A stretch of 64,000 nt of DNA from contig NZ_CP069356.1 of NCBI RefSeq assembly GCF_016864375.1, forward strand, positions 124,001-188,000, given 5' to 3'. The notes below the pieces were generated by a model, which was given only the letters and a program-made list of their open reading frames with translations, was not told where the DNA came from and made no database searches. The DNA is from Microvirga sp. VF16 (GTDB lineage: Bacteria > Pseudomonadota > Alphaproteobacteria > Rhizobiales > Beijerinckiaceae). A program made the translations under genes and the position numbers. How positions within the stretch are numbered: the stretch's first letter is position 1; every line of letters starts with the position of its first letter. Shown here piece by piece: positions 20,097-29,140 of the stretch.

Positions 20097-21290
20097 TCCT
20101 GTCTGGATGGCGCCCGTTTGGCAATGTGATTGTTGTTGACGTTTGGGCCGAGCGGGGCGGGTGCTGTTGGAGTGGACGGCCCCCTTACGGCATCGCTGTG
20201 CCAGAATGAGGTCGTTGCAGATCTCAGTCACAGGAGACCGTCCATGGACCAGATTATCCGCATCGGAATGGATACGTCAAAGCACGTCTTCCAACTGCAC
20301 GGCGTGAATGCCGCCGAGGAGCCGGTGCTGCGCAAGAAGCTGCGGCGCCAGGATCTGATCACCTTCTTTGGCAAGCTTCCGCCCACCGTAGTTGCCCTTG
20401 AAGCCTGTGGGGGCTCGCACCATTGGGCGCGCCTTCTGCAGTCGTTAGGGCACCAGGTGAAGCTGATCGCGCCGCAATTGGCCAAGCCGTACGTCAAGCG
20501 TGGCAAGAACGATGCGGCTGATGCCGAGGCGATCTGCGAGGCGATGAGCCGGCCCACCATGCGCTTCGTGCCGGTCAAAACAGCCGACCAGCAGGCGGCC
20601 TTGATGCTGGTGGGCGTGCGCGATCGCTTGATCCGGCAGCGCACCCAGCTGGTCAACGTGATCCGCGGCTATGCGGCGGAGTTCGGGCTCATTGCCCCTA
20701 AGGGGCTGTGCCGGATCGAGCCTCTGCTGGAGCGGGTCAAAACCGAGGAGACCTTGCCGGCTCTCGCCCGGGAGCTGTTTGCGATGCAGGCCACGGAGTA
20801 TGCGCAGCTGCAGGCCCGATTGGAGGAGATTGAAGATCGCCTCATGGCTTGGCACCGCGCCCATGAGATCAGCCGACGCTTGGCCAGGATTCCTGGGGTG
20901 GGTCCGATCGGCGCTGCGATGTTGGTGATGAAGACGCCTGCACCCGAGGCCTTTCGCTCGGCCCGCCACTTTGCCGCCTGGCTTGGCTTGACCCCGAAGG
21001 ATCATTCCACCGCCGGCAAGGTGCGGCATGGGGTGATCACGCGGGCCGGTGACGAGGCCCTGCGCAGCGTGCTGGTGGTCGGGGCGACTGCTGTCATCCG
21101 GCAGTTGCGGCGCGGCCAGAGTGCGCCGCCTTCGCCGTGGCTGGTGGCGTTGCTCCAGCGCAAGCCGCCCAAGCTGGTTGCCGTGGCGCTGGCCAACAAG
21201 ATCGCCCGCATTGCCTGGAAGCTGATGGTGACAGGGGAGAGCTACAAAGCCCCAGCGTCAGTATCGGCAGCGGCGTGCGCTGTGTAGAGA
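20097..21290 (+). mobile_element. IS110-family insertion sequence (intact transposase)
   Basis: The left end is placed at the start of the 65-bp repeat shared with 13333-13397. The transposase ends at 21287; the exact right end is not fixed because IS110 elements lack clear terminal repeats. The roughly 145 noncoding bases between the left end and the transposase start are where IS110-type elements encode their bridge RNA. Confidence 0.75.
20244..21287 (+). CDS. IS110-family transposase (DEDD recombinase)
   Basis: 347 residues, normal length. It starts MDQIIRIGMDTSKHVFQLHG; the frame is open further upstream but homology begins here. The N-terminal DEDD RuvC-like domain shows GMDTSK, VALEACGG and KRGKNDAADAEAICEA. 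The C-terminal transposase_20 domain shows RIPGVGPIGAAML and AAWLGLTPKDHSTAGK with the nearby catalytic Ser. It appears complete and may be active. It catalyses RNA-guided insertion/excision by analogy to IS621. Confidence 0.93.
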   Translation: MDQIIRIGMDTSKHVFQLHGVNAAEEPVLRKKLRRQDLITFFGKLPPTVVALEACGGSHHWARLLQSLGHQVKLIAPQLAKPYVKRGKNDAADAEAICEAMSRPTMRFVPVKTADQQAALMLVGVRDRLIRQRTQLVNVIRGYAAEFGLIAPKGLCRIEPLLERVKTEETLPALARELFAMQATEYAQLQARLEEIEDRLMAWHRAHEISRRLARIPGVGPIGAAMLVMKTPAPEAFRSARHFAAWLGLTPKDHSTAGKVRHGVITRAGDEALRSVLVVGATAVIRQLRRGQSAPPSPWLVALLQRKPPKLVAVALANKIARIAWKLMVTGESYKAPASVSAAACAV

Positions 21291-21540
21291 TCAGCCCGAC
21301 ATGAGAACCCTTCAAGCGCTCTCGTGTTGAGCTGGTGTCGGACCTTGCAAGGAAGCGAGCAGATGGTGTGATCGATCGATCCAGACGGTGAGACACTCCG
21401 CACATGACTGTGGTCTGGCGAGGCCGCGGTGCTGTTGGGAACTCACAGAGCGGACGCCATCTTGGCCAGCGGTCATGTGTGACTGCAATGAAAGGCCGGA
21501 CATATGACCGCAAGCGATCCGATCAAACCATGCCGAAATC
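21288..21540. other. Short stretch between two IS110 elements
   Basis: No gene is supported. It presumably includes the right end of the first IS110 and the outer flank of the second. Confidence 0.45.
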
Positions 21541-22830
21541 TTCTTGCGAGGCGGGGGCCGTCCACATAAGCCATGTGTACGGCCTCATCTGCGGCCATTC
21601 ACATGCCGCGGGCCCGGATGGAGTTCGCGGATCAGGTCCAATTCAAGGCGGCGCGCTCAAGGCGCGTTGTTGCACACTGGTTTTCCTGCTCCCGTTTCAT
21701 CGACCGTTGCGCCATCTCTCTCCTTCGACCTTCCTCCGCCCCAACCGCCCCACAGACGCGAGCGCTTATACGCTCACGGCCGGAGCTCGGTAGATCCCGC
21801 CCCTGGCCATCAAGGCCCAGATGACGCGAGCCATCTTATTGGCCAAGGCCACCCGCACCAGCATCGGCGGCTTGCGGGCCAGCATTCGTGCAAGCCACGA
21901 CCCTGCCGGAACTCCGTTGCGGGCCGCCCAGCGTAAGACGCCGCTGGCGCCAAGGATCAGCAAGCGCCGCAGCGTCCGCTCGCCCATCTTCGAGGTGGCG
22001 CCGAGCTTCTGCTTGCCGCCGGTCGAATGCTGCAGGGGCGTGAGTCCCACCCAGGCGGCAAAGTCCCGTCCGCGCTTGAAGGTCTCAGCGGGTGGGGCAA
22101 GCGCCGCCAATGCCACCGCAGTGACTGGGCCCACACCAGGAATGGTCATCAGCCGACGCGCCGTCTCATCTCTCTTAGCCCTCTCGGCAATCTCGCGATC
22201 CAGATATGTGATCTGCTCGTCCAACCGATGGAGCGCCTCAACCAGCATCTGAAGGATCGGTCGAGCGAGCTCCGGGATCGGTTCTGCCATATCCTCGACA
22301 GCCCGCACGAGGTGCGGGGCGTGAGCTGGCCCTTTCGGCACCACGATGCCGAACTCGGCCAGATGTCCCCTCAAAGCATTGATGATCTGGGTTCGCTGCT
22401 TCACCAGGAGATCGCGCGCCCGGAACACGACAGCGGCGGCTTGAGCCTGCTCGCTCTTGGGAGCCACGAAGCGCATGGTCGGGCGCTGGGCCGCCTCGCA
22501 GATCGCCTCAGCATCGGCAGCGTCGTTCTTCTGGCGCTTGACGAAAGGCTTCACGTAAGCCGGCGGGATCAGCCGGACCGCATGCCCGAGCCGGCCGATT
22601 TCACGGGCCCAATGGTGAGCGCTGCCGCAGGCCTCCATCGCCACCGTGCAGGGTGGTCGGCCAGCAAAGAACGTAAGAACCTGATGCCGCCGCAGCTTCT
22701 TGCGAAATAGAACCGCTCCGGATGCATCGGCACCGTGCACTTGGAACACGCTCTTCGCCAGATCCAAGCCAATCATGCTAACCTCTCCCATGGACGCCTC
22801 CCTTAAGTGGTGTTCAACACCTCCACTGTG
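21541..22830 (-). mobile_element. IS110-family insertion sequence, second type
   Basis: It contains an intact transposase plus a noncoding 3' flank (about 21570-21640). That flank is similar to the one after the broken IS110 at 57.4-57.6 kb: both carry TACGGCCT, a CCGCGGGCCC block and a GATCAGRTCC end. Conserved noncoding 3' sequence is expected of IS1111-type members, whose guide RNA lies downstream. Borders are approximate. Confidence 0.7.
21766..22791 (-). CDS. IS110-family transposase
   Basis: 341 residues. I place the start at MGEVSMIGLDLAK (22791), where homology begins; the frame is open to 23040, inside the neighbouring gene. DEDD motifs are GLDLAK, VAMEACGSAHHW and KNDAADAEAICEA. 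The C-terminal block has TIPGVGPVTAVAL and AAWVGLTPLQHSTGGK. It appears complete. It ends downstream of the binding-protein gene and may have displaced the rest of that transporter. Confidence 0.92.
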   Translation of the reverse strand: MGEVSMIGLDLAKSVFQVHGADASGAVLFRKKLRRHQVLTFFAGRPPCTVAMEACGSAHHWAREIGRLGHAVRLIPPAYVKPFVKRQKNDAADAEAICEAAQRPTMRFVAPKSEQAQAAAVVFRARDLLVKQRTQIINALRGHLAEFGIVVPKGPAHAPHLVRAVEDMAEPIPELARPILQMLVEALHRLDEQITYLDREIAERAKRDETARRLMTIPGVGPVTAVALAALAPPAETFKRGRDFAAWVGLTPLQHSTGGKQKLGATSKMGERTLRRLLILGASGVLRWAARNGVPAGSWLARMLARKPPMLVRVALANKMARVIWALMARGGIYRAPAVSV

Positions 22831-22882
22831 GCACACTGAGGCCGTTGGGGGCGTCCACACCATCAAGGCGTCGGGCCGGAGT

Positions 22883-24091
22883 TCACTTGATGAACGGGCA
22901 GTTACCGTCCTTGAGCGGTCTGAAGACCTCATCGCCAGGCAAGGTGCTGACGAGCTTGTAGAGGTCCCAGTCTCCCTTCGACTCCTGCGGATTTTTGACC
23001 TGGAACAGGTACATGTCGTGCACCATGCGCCCGTCCTCACGCAGCGTGCCCTTCTCAGCGAAGAAGTCGGAGATCGGCTCCGCCCGCATGGCCGGCACGA
23101 CGGCCTTGCCCTCGTCGGTACCGGCCCGTTCGATAGCTTTCAGGTAGTGGCGCACCGCCGAGTAGATGCCCGCCTGCGTTGGGGTTGGCATCGCTTTCTC
23201 CCGCTCGTAGAAGCGTTGAGCAAACTGGCGGGATTCCGGTGTGCGATCCCAATAAAAGGCTTCCGTGAGAAGCATGCCCTGCGCATCAGCCAGCCCAACA
23301 CCCTTCATGTCCACAATGTTGGTGAGAAGCCCGACAAGCTTCTGTCCCCCCTTGGTCAAACCAAACTCTTGGGCCTGCTTGATAGCATTGGCCGTATCAG
23401 CGCCCGCATTGGCAAACGCGATCACCTTCGCGCCCGAACTCTGGGCCTGAAGCAGGAAGGAGGTGAAGTCAGTCGTGCCTAGGGGGTGACGCACGCTGCC
23501 CACGACTTTTCCGCCAGCGTGCGTCACCAACTCACCGGTATCGCGTTCCAACGCCTGGCCAAGAGCGTAATCAGCCGTGACGAAGTACCAGCTGTCACCA
23601 CCCTGGGCGACAAGAGCCTTGGCGACGACCTGAGACAGGGCATAGGTGTCGTAGACCCAGTGCACACCGGTGGGAGAGCAGGCCGGACCTGTCAGGTCTG
23701 ACGTTGCCCCCGCTGCGATGAGCGTGACCTTGCCCTTGTCCATAGCGAGCTTCTGCACCGCCAAGGCAATGGACGAGGTCGGCATATCGGCAACGGCATC
23801 GACCCCATCCTGGTCGAACCAGCGTCGGGCGAGGGTCGAACCTACGTCCGGCTTGTTCTGGTGGTCGCCGGCGAGAATCTCAACAGGCTTGCCGAGAACC
23901 TTGCCGCCAGCATCCTCAGCAGCCATGCGGGCAGCCGTCACGGACCCTTTGCCTGTGCTGGCCGAGTACGGTCCCGAAAGGTCGGTGAGAACACCGATCC
24001 GGACCGCATCGTTCGAGATCTGAGCACGAGCAGACATTGCTGACAAAACAAATGGCAGCAGAGCGGCCGCACAGAAATATCCCAGCTTCAT
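22883..24091 (-). CDS. Branched-chain amino acid-type ABC substrate-binding protein, probably for an aromatic acid
   Basis: 402-residue secreted protein of the Peripla_BP_6 (LivJ-like) family. The signal peptide runs to the SARA cleavage site before QISNDAVRIG. The mature start VRIGVLTDLSGPYSA and DAGGKVLGKPVEI are typical, and the C-terminus GNCPFIK matches complete relatives. No permease or ATPase genes adjoin it; an IS110 sits directly downstream. Its promoter has the same MarR-type operator and spacing as the ferulate operon, so I infer it captures a hydroxycinnamate or related aromatic acid. Substrate is unproven. Confidence 0.9.
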   Translation of the reverse strand: MKLGYFCAAALLPFVLSAMSARAQISNDAVRIGVLTDLSGPYSASTGKGSVTAARMAAEDAGGKVLGKPVEILAGDHQNKPDVGSTLARRWFDQDGVDAVADMPTSSIALAVQKLAMDKGKVTLIAAGATSDLTGPACSPTGVHWVYDTYALSQVVAKALVAQGGDSWYFVTADYALGQALERDTGELVTHAGGKVVGSVRHPLGTTDFTSFLLQAQSSGAKVIAFANAGADTANAIKQAQEFGLTKGGQKLVGLLTNIVDMKGVGLADAQGMLLTEAFYWDRTPESRQFAQRFYEREKAMPTPTQAGIYSAVRHYLKAIERAGTDEGKAVVPAMRAEPISDFFAEKGTLREDGRMVHDMYLFQVKNPQESKGDWDLYKLVSTLPGDEVFRPLKDGNCPFIK

Positions 24092-24228
24092 CTTCGTTTC
24101 CTTCCCTCACTACGCTCTCTTCAAGGGAGCTTCTTGCCAGCTTTGGAGACGCTGTTGTTGTCCAGGGCACCAAACTGAAACGGTTCGCTTTAATCAGGAG
24201 TCTGGCCAACCCACTTTGTTGGGGAGGA

Positions 24229-24257
24229 TTATTGTTATGCCTTATAACTTACGTCAA
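24229..24257 (-). promoter_or_regulatory. Promoter and MarR-type operator of the binding-protein gene
   Basis: On the minus strand TTGACG (24257-24252), 17 bp, then CAATAA (24234-24229) form a sigma-70-like promoter. The palindrome GTTAT-N5-ATAAC (24234-24248) fills the spacer. The same palindrome lies twice between marR and the aldehyde dehydrogenase gene, again behind a TTGACG. Confidence 0.65.
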
Positions 24258-24472
24258 GCCTGGGATTGCAAAATTTCGCCTGGGCCTCAAGGTGCGCAAC
24301 GAAACACCATGACATATTTACTCTACACCTGTCGAAGTTCTGAGCGATGAACTGCACACAGCGCTGGCTCAGGCGCGTCAGGTCGACCGCTCGCGCTCAA
24401 AGAAGCCTGTTGCGCTTGGCTCAATCAAGAGGAGTACGGATCCAGGGACGTTGAACGGCTTAACTCGCTCAA

Positions 24473-24973
24473 TCAGGCCTCATCTCCGGCCCAAGAGGCA
24501 TCCTGATTGCCAGCGTCTCCCCAGATGCGCTTGAGCACGGACAACATCGTTGTGCGCTCTTCATCTGTCATTCGAGCCAGGAACTTTGCTTCATGTTCAA
24601 CGATCTTGACCCGCATCTCGTGGACCAGAACGTGTCCGGCATCGGTCAGATACAACGCATAGGAGCGCCGGTCGCTGGGAACCGGCTTACGAACCGCAAG
24701 GCCGCGAGCCTCAAGGATGTCGAACAGAGGCACGAAATTCGCTCGTTTGATCCCGAGCGCCTCCGCCACCTCCGTCTGCTTCCGGCCTGGGTTCAAGGCG
24801 ATGAGGGATAGCACGGCATACTGCGTTGGGCGGATGTCGTAAGCTCCGATCGTCTCCGCAAAGTCACGCAGAATGACACCAGCGGCACGACGCAAATTGT
24901 ACCCCAGGATATCTTCGACCAGTGACATCCGCAGCGTGGCCGGGGGAACTTCGACTTCAGCAGGCTTCGCCAT
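24473..24973 (-). CDS. MarR-family regulator, probably of hydroxycinnamate catabolism
   Basis: 166 residues with a winged helix-turn-helix (YAVLSLIALNPGRKQTEVAEALGIKRANF, about 54-82) and the DRRSYALYLTDAGH wing. It is divergent from the aldehyde dehydrogenase, hydratase/lyase and CoA-ligase genes. In known systems (FerR/HcaR-type) a MarR protein represses these genes until the hydroxycinnamoyl-CoA thioester binds. Three GTTAT-N5-ATAAC palindromes nearby are its likely sites. Name not assigned because orthology cannot be shown here. Confidence 0.88.
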   Translation of the reverse strand: MAKPAEVEVPPATLRMSLVEDILGYNLRRAAGVILRDFAETIGAYDIRPTQYAVLSLIALNPGRKQTEVAEALGIKRANFVPLFDILEARGLAVRKPVPSDRRSYALYLTDAGHVLVHEMRVKIVEHEAKFLARMTDEERTTMLSVLKRIWGDAGNQDASWAGDEA

Positions 24974-25045
24974 GATATCTCGTACAAAAGACCGAATGCT
25001 TCAATCGTTATACAGCGGCTTAGATTTATATCTAGCAGGATAATT

Positions 25046-25060
25046 GTTATACATCATAGC
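25046..25060. promoter_or_regulatory. MarR-type operator, distal copy
   Basis: GTTAT-ACATC-ATAGC: one mismatch from the perfect palindrome at 25084-25098 and at 24234-24248. It lies 73 bp from the marR start, so it could serve marR autoregulation. Confidence 0.55.
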
Positions 25061-25068
25061 TAAATTCT

Positions 25069-25098
25069 TGACGTGGGTGGATTGTTATGCCACATAAC
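25069..25098 (+). promoter_or_regulatory. Promoter and MarR operator of the ferulate operon
   Basis: TTGACG at 25069 is followed after 17 bp by CACATA. The perfect palindrome GTTAT-GCCAC-ATAAC (25084-25098) overlaps the spacer and -10 region. Bound repressor would block RNA polymerase. The design mirrors the promoter at 24229-24257. Confidence 0.65.
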
Positions 25099-25152
25099 GT
25101 TGCCCAGCGCCAAACAACACAAACACCAAGCGCTCGTTCGTTGGAGGAAACC

Positions 25153-26619
25153 ATGGACACCCAATCTGGAACGACGGTCGACCTCTTCATCAATGGCCAG
25201 ACCGTACCATCCGGCAGCCAACGCCGCTTTGAGCGGAGAAATCCCATCACGGGTGATGTCGCGACCATTGCTGCTGCCGCTCAGGTCGAAGATGCGATTG
25301 CTGCCGCTGCTTCAGCGGCAGCGGCTTTCCCGGACTGGTCCGAGACCGGACCGAACGCCCGCCGGGCTCTCCTGCTGAAAGCCGCAGACGCTCTTGCCGG
25401 CCGTGCCGCCGACTTCGTCGCCTCGATGACGGCGGAGGCCGGCGCGACCGAAGGCTGGGCCCGCTTCAACGTGATGCTCGCCTCGTCCATGCTCCGCGAG
25501 GCCGCCTCGCTGACGACCCAGATCTCCGGAGAGATCATCCCATCCGACAAGCCCGGATGTCTGGCCATGGCCGTGCGCCAGCCCGTCGGCGTAATCCTCG
25601 GTATGGCCCCCTGGAACGCTCCGGTGATCCTCGGCGTGCGGGCGATCGCCACGGCCTTGGCGTGCGGCAACACCGTGGTGCTCAAAGCGTCCGAACTGTG
25701 CCCGCGCACGCATACCCTGATCGCTCAGGCTTTTGCCGATGCCGGTTTTCCGAAGGGCGTGGTGAATGTCATCAGCAATGCGCCTGACCAAGCCAGTGAG
25801 ATCGTCAATGCGTTGATCGATCACCCGGCAGTGGCCCGGATTAACTTCACCGGGTCCACCCGCGTTGGCCGTATCATCGCGCAACGGGCGGCGGCTCACC
25901 TGAAGCCGGTTCTGCTCGAACTCGGCGGCAAGGCCCCGCTTCTCGTCCTAGACGATGCCGATCTTGACGAAGCCGTCAAGGCGGCGGCCTTCGGGGCCTT
26001 CTTCAACCAGGGGCAGATCTGCATGTCGACCGAGCGCATCGTCGTCGACAACGCGGTGGCCGATGAATTCATTGCCAAGTTCTCGGCCAAGGGCACCGTG
26101 CTGGTCGCGGGCGATCCTAGGGAGGGAAAGACCCCGCTGGGCTCCATCGTCGATCCGGGCGCCGCGTCCTGCATCCAGGCGCTCGTTGACGATGCCGTCG
26201 ACCAGGGGGCAACCTTGCATCAGGCGGGTCAACGCGTTGGAACGCTGATGCCCGCAGCGATCCTCGACCATGTGATCCCCAAGATGCGGATCTACGGCGA
26301 AGAGTCTTTCGGACCCGTCGTGACTGTTGTGCGCGTCAACGGCGAAGAGGAGGCGATCCGTGTCGCCAATGACACCGAATATGGCCTCTCGGCCGCTGTG
26401 TTCACCAAGGACATCACCCGGGGATTGCGCGTCGCCAAGCGCATCAAGTCGGGGATCTGCCACATCAACGGGGCGACCGTTCATGACGAGGCGCAGATGC
26501 CGTTCGGCGGTGTGAAGGCCAGCGGCTACGGCCGCTTTGGCGGCAAGGCCGGCATCGACGCCTTCACTGAACTTCGCTGGATCACTGTCGAAACTCTCCC
26601 GGGTCAGTTCCCGATCTGA
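25153..26619 (+). CDS. Vanillin-type aldehyde dehydrogenase
   Basis: NAD(P)-dependent oxidation of an aromatic aldehyde (vanillin or 4-hydroxybenzaldehyde) to the acid, the third step of ferulate breakdown. 488 residues. The start is ATG 25153 after GGAGGAAACC; the open frame upstream crosses the promoter. Catalytic Glu is in LLELGGKAPLLVL (about 257) and catalytic Cys in FFNQGQICMSTER (about 291). NFTGSTRVG binds the cofactor. First gene of the operon with the hydratase/lyase and CoA ligase. The substrate is inferred from these neighbours. Confidence 0.9.
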   Translation: MDTQSGTTVDLFINGQTVPSGSQRRFERRNPITGDVATIAAAAQVEDAIAAAASAAAAFPDWSETGPNARRALLLKAADALAGRAADFVASMTAEAGATEGWARFNVMLASSMLREAASLTTQISGEIIPSDKPGCLAMAVRQPVGVILGMAPWNAPVILGVRAIATALACGNTVVLKASELCPRTHTLIAQAFADAGFPKGVVNVISNAPDQASEIVNALIDHPAVARINFTGSTRVGRIIAQRAAAHLKPVLLELGGKAPLLVLDDADLDEAVKAAAFGAFFNQGQICMSTERIVVDNAVADEFIAKFSAKGTVLVAGDPREGKTPLGSIVDPGAASCIQALVDDAVDQGATLHQAGQRVGTLMPAAILDHVIPKMRIYGEESFGPVVTVVRVNGEEEAIRVANDTEYGLSAAVFTKDITRGLRVAKRIKSGICHINGATVHDEAQMPFGGVKASGYGRFGGKAGIDAFTELRWITVETLPGQFPI

Positions 26620-26665
26620 CACTCAGCGCCTCGATGAAACGATTACAATAACCAGGAAGCCCACA

Positions 26666-27502
26666 ATGAGCACGCAATCCCAGTCTGCTGGCGAAGAGGT
26701 GGTCAAGGTCGAATTCGAGAACGGCGTGGCCTGGGTCACGCTGAACCGGCCGGACAAGCGCAATGCCATGAACCCGACCTTGAATGCTCGCATGCATCGG
26801 GTCCTGGATGACCTGGAAGCGAATGATGACTGCAAGGTCCTGGTTCTGACCGGGGCAGGGGAGTCCTTCTCGGCCGGCATGGACTTGAAGGAATACTTCC
26901 GCGAGACTGAAGCCAAGGGGCACATCGCAGTGCGCCGCGCGCAACGGGACTCCTATGGCTGGTGGCGCAGGCTGCGCTGGTTCGAGAAGCCGACGATCGC
27001 CATGGTGAATGGCTGGTGCTTCGGCGGCGCCTTCTCGCCCCTGTTTGCCTGTGATCTGGCGATCGCCGCGGACGAGGCGCAGTTCGGTGTATCGGAGATC
27101 AACTGGGGCATCATTCCCGGCGGCAACGTGACAAAGGTTCTGGCCGATTTGATGAGCCAGCGCGACGCGATGTACTACATTATGACCGGCGAGACCTTCG
27201 ATGGCCGCAAGGCGGCTGAGATGAAGATCGTCAACTTCTCTGTCCCCAGTGATCAGCTGCGCTCTCGGGTGCGGGCTCTGGCTGACAATCTGATGCAGAA
27301 GAACCCAGCCACCCTGAAGGCCGCCAAGGACGCTTTCCGGCGCGTGGTTGAGATGCCGTTCGATGCTGCGGAGGATTACCTTGTCGTGCGCCAGGAATCC
27401 CTGAACTACCTCGACAAGACCGAAGGACGTAAAAGGGGCATCAAGCAGTTCATCGATGACAAGACCTATCGTCCTGGACTGGGAGCGTACGAGCGTGATT
27501 GA
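26666..27502 (+). CDS. Feruloyl-CoA (p-hydroxycinnamoyl-CoA) hydratase/lyase
   Basis: Crotonase-fold enzyme that hydrates feruloyl-CoA and cleaves it to vanillin plus acetyl-CoA. 278 residues, as in HCHL/Ech. Characteristic blocks are GMDLKEYFRE, RDSYGWWRRLRWFEKPTIAMVNG and FGVSEINWGIIPGGNVTK; the last includes the Glu of the active site. The ATG at 26666 is preceded by CCAGGAAG; longer forms overlap the dehydrogenase gene. It sits between its product-consuming dehydrogenase and its substrate-making ligase. Confidence 0.94.
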   Translation: MSTQSQSAGEEVVKVEFENGVAWVTLNRPDKRNAMNPTLNARMHRVLDDLEANDDCKVLVLTGAGESFSAGMDLKEYFRETEAKGHIAVRRAQRDSYGWWRRLRWFEKPTIAMVNGWCFGGAFSPLFACDLAIAADEAQFGVSEINWGIIPGGNVTKVLADLMSQRDAMYYIMTGETFDGRKAAEMKIVNFSVPSDQLRSRVRALADNLMQKNPATLKAAKDAFRRVVEMPFDAAEDYLVVRQESLNYLDKTEGRKRGIKQFIDDKTYRPGLGAYERD

Positions 27503-27577
27503 GCGGCTGATCGCTCAGCCGTGACCCGCAGGCAACAGAATCAATCCGGCAGAAGATCGGAGTGAGGGAGGAGAGGC

Positions 27578-29140
27578 GTGCCGAAGACCAATCCAAGCAG
27601 GAACGGTGCCGGCGTCCAGTGGGAAGCCCCCGATGCCGTCGCATACCAAGCGACGGCGCAACCGGGAAAACTCGCGTGTGTGGATCTCGCGTCTGGGGAG
27701 CGCTTGACCTATTCCGAGTTGAACCGCCGCATCGACCAATGCGCCGAATGGCTGGTCAGCTGCGTCGACGAGGAGCCGGGGCAACGGATCGCCTATCTGA
27801 GCCGCAACAGCGTCGACATGCTCATCACGCATCTGGCCTGTGTACGGTCAGGGATGGTCTTCGTGCCTTTGAACTGGCGCCTTGCTGTCCCTGAACTCAT
27901 TTGGCTTCTTAACGATGCCGCTCCCTCACTGCTTCTGTTCAGTGCCGACTTCGACGAGACATCTGCTGCATTAGGCGCGGAAATTCCCTCTCTGCGTCAG
28001 ATCAAGGCGGCAGAGGCGAGAGCTGAGCAGGAGGCTGTTCCCGGCCGCCGGGTATTTGCGCCCCGTGACGCAGATACACCTTCGACGATCATCTACACGT
28101 CCGGCACCTCAGGACGCCCGAAAGGCGCTCTCCTGACCGAGCGGAACGCATTCTTCACCGCGTTCAACTTCGCCCTTGAGAAACGCATGGATCACACCTG
28201 CGTCTTCCTCTGCGATATGCCGCTGTTCCATGTGATTGGGATCCTGACGATCTCGCGCTCCACCCTGTTGCAGGGGGGCACGCTGCTGATCTCTCCAGGA
28301 TTTGACCCGGCTCTCACGCTTGCACGGCTATCCGACCCTGCGTTGGGGGTCACGCATTACATGTGCGTGCCTCAGATGGCTCAAGTCCTGCGTTCCCAAC
28401 CTGCGTTTGAACAAGCAGACTTGTCGCGTCTGGTTGCCTTCGGCACCGGAGGGGCTCCCAATCCTCCAGCGCTCATCCGTCGCTTTCTGGCCGAAGGCAT
28501 TCCCATGGTCGATGGCTACGGCAGCAGCGAGGGTGGCACCATTCTCGGCATGCCCTTGGGCAACTTGCAGCGCATATCGGCTAAGGCAGGATCGGCAGGT
28601 CTGCCACCGGCTGCCGTCAGGGTCCGGCTGGTTGACGACAATGGCAACGATGTTCCGGACGGTGAGGTTGGCGAGATTTGGGTGCGTGGGCCGAACGTGT
28701 CGCCCGGGTATTGGAATCAGCCTCCCGCATCGGGGGATTTCGCCGGGGGCTGGTTTCGAACAGGGGATGCGGCTCGACGCGATGCCGACGGCTTCTATTA
28801 CATCGTCGATCGCAAGAAGGACATGTTCATCTCGGGCGGAGAGAATGTTTATCCGGCTGAGGTGGAGGCCGCCATTCTGGAGATGGATGCTGTGGCTGAA
28901 GCCTGCGTGATTGGCATTCCGGACGATCAATGGGGCGAGGTCGGCTGCGCTTATATCGTTCCCCGATCAGGGATTGCGCTCGCCGACGCCGATGTTTTTG
29001 CTCACTGCGACACACGCCTGGCTCGCTACAAGATCCCGAAGCGCGTCGTGATTACCGACGAGTTGCCGAGAACCGCCTCCGGCAAACTTCAGAAGCACGT
29101 TCTGCGAGCGAAGTACAAGGAAGGTCAGCGGGTAGACTAG
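27578..29140 (+). CDS. Feruloyl-CoA synthetase-like acyl-CoA ligase
   Basis: ATP-dependent CoA ligase of the AMP-binding superfamily, 520 residues, likely activating ferulate, coumarate or caffeate. The start codon is GTG after GGGAGGAGAGG. Motifs: P-loop IIYTSGTSGRPKGAL (about 170-184), VDGYGSSEGG, GWFRTGDAARRD and the C-terminal PRTASGKLQKHVLR with the catalytic Lys. It is the last gene of the three-gene catabolic operon. Exact acid specificity cannot be read from sequence. Confidence 0.9.
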   Translation: MPKTNPSRNGAGVQWEAPDAVAYQATAQPGKLACVDLASGERLTYSELNRRIDQCAEWLVSCVDEEPGQRIAYLSRNSVDMLITHLACVRSGMVFVPLNWRLAVPELIWLLNDAAPSLLLFSADFDETSAALGAEIPSLRQIKAAEARAEQEAVPGRRVFAPRDADTPSTIIYTSGTSGRPKGALLTERNAFFTAFNFALEKRMDHTCVFLCDMPLFHVIGILTISRSTLLQGGTLLISPGFDPALTLARLSDPALGVTHYMCVPQMAQVLRSQPAFEQADLSRLVAFGTGGAPNPPALIRRFLAEGIPMVDGYGSSEGGTILGMPLGNLQRISAKAGSAGLPPAAVRVRLVDDNGNDVPDGEVGEIWVRGPNVSPGYWNQPPASGDFAGGWFRTGDAARRDADGFYYIVDRKKDMFISGGENVYPAEVEAAILEMDAVAEACVIGIPDDQWGEVGCAYIVPRSGIALADADVFAHCDTRLARYKIPKRVVITDELPRTASGKLQKHVLRAKYKEGQRVD

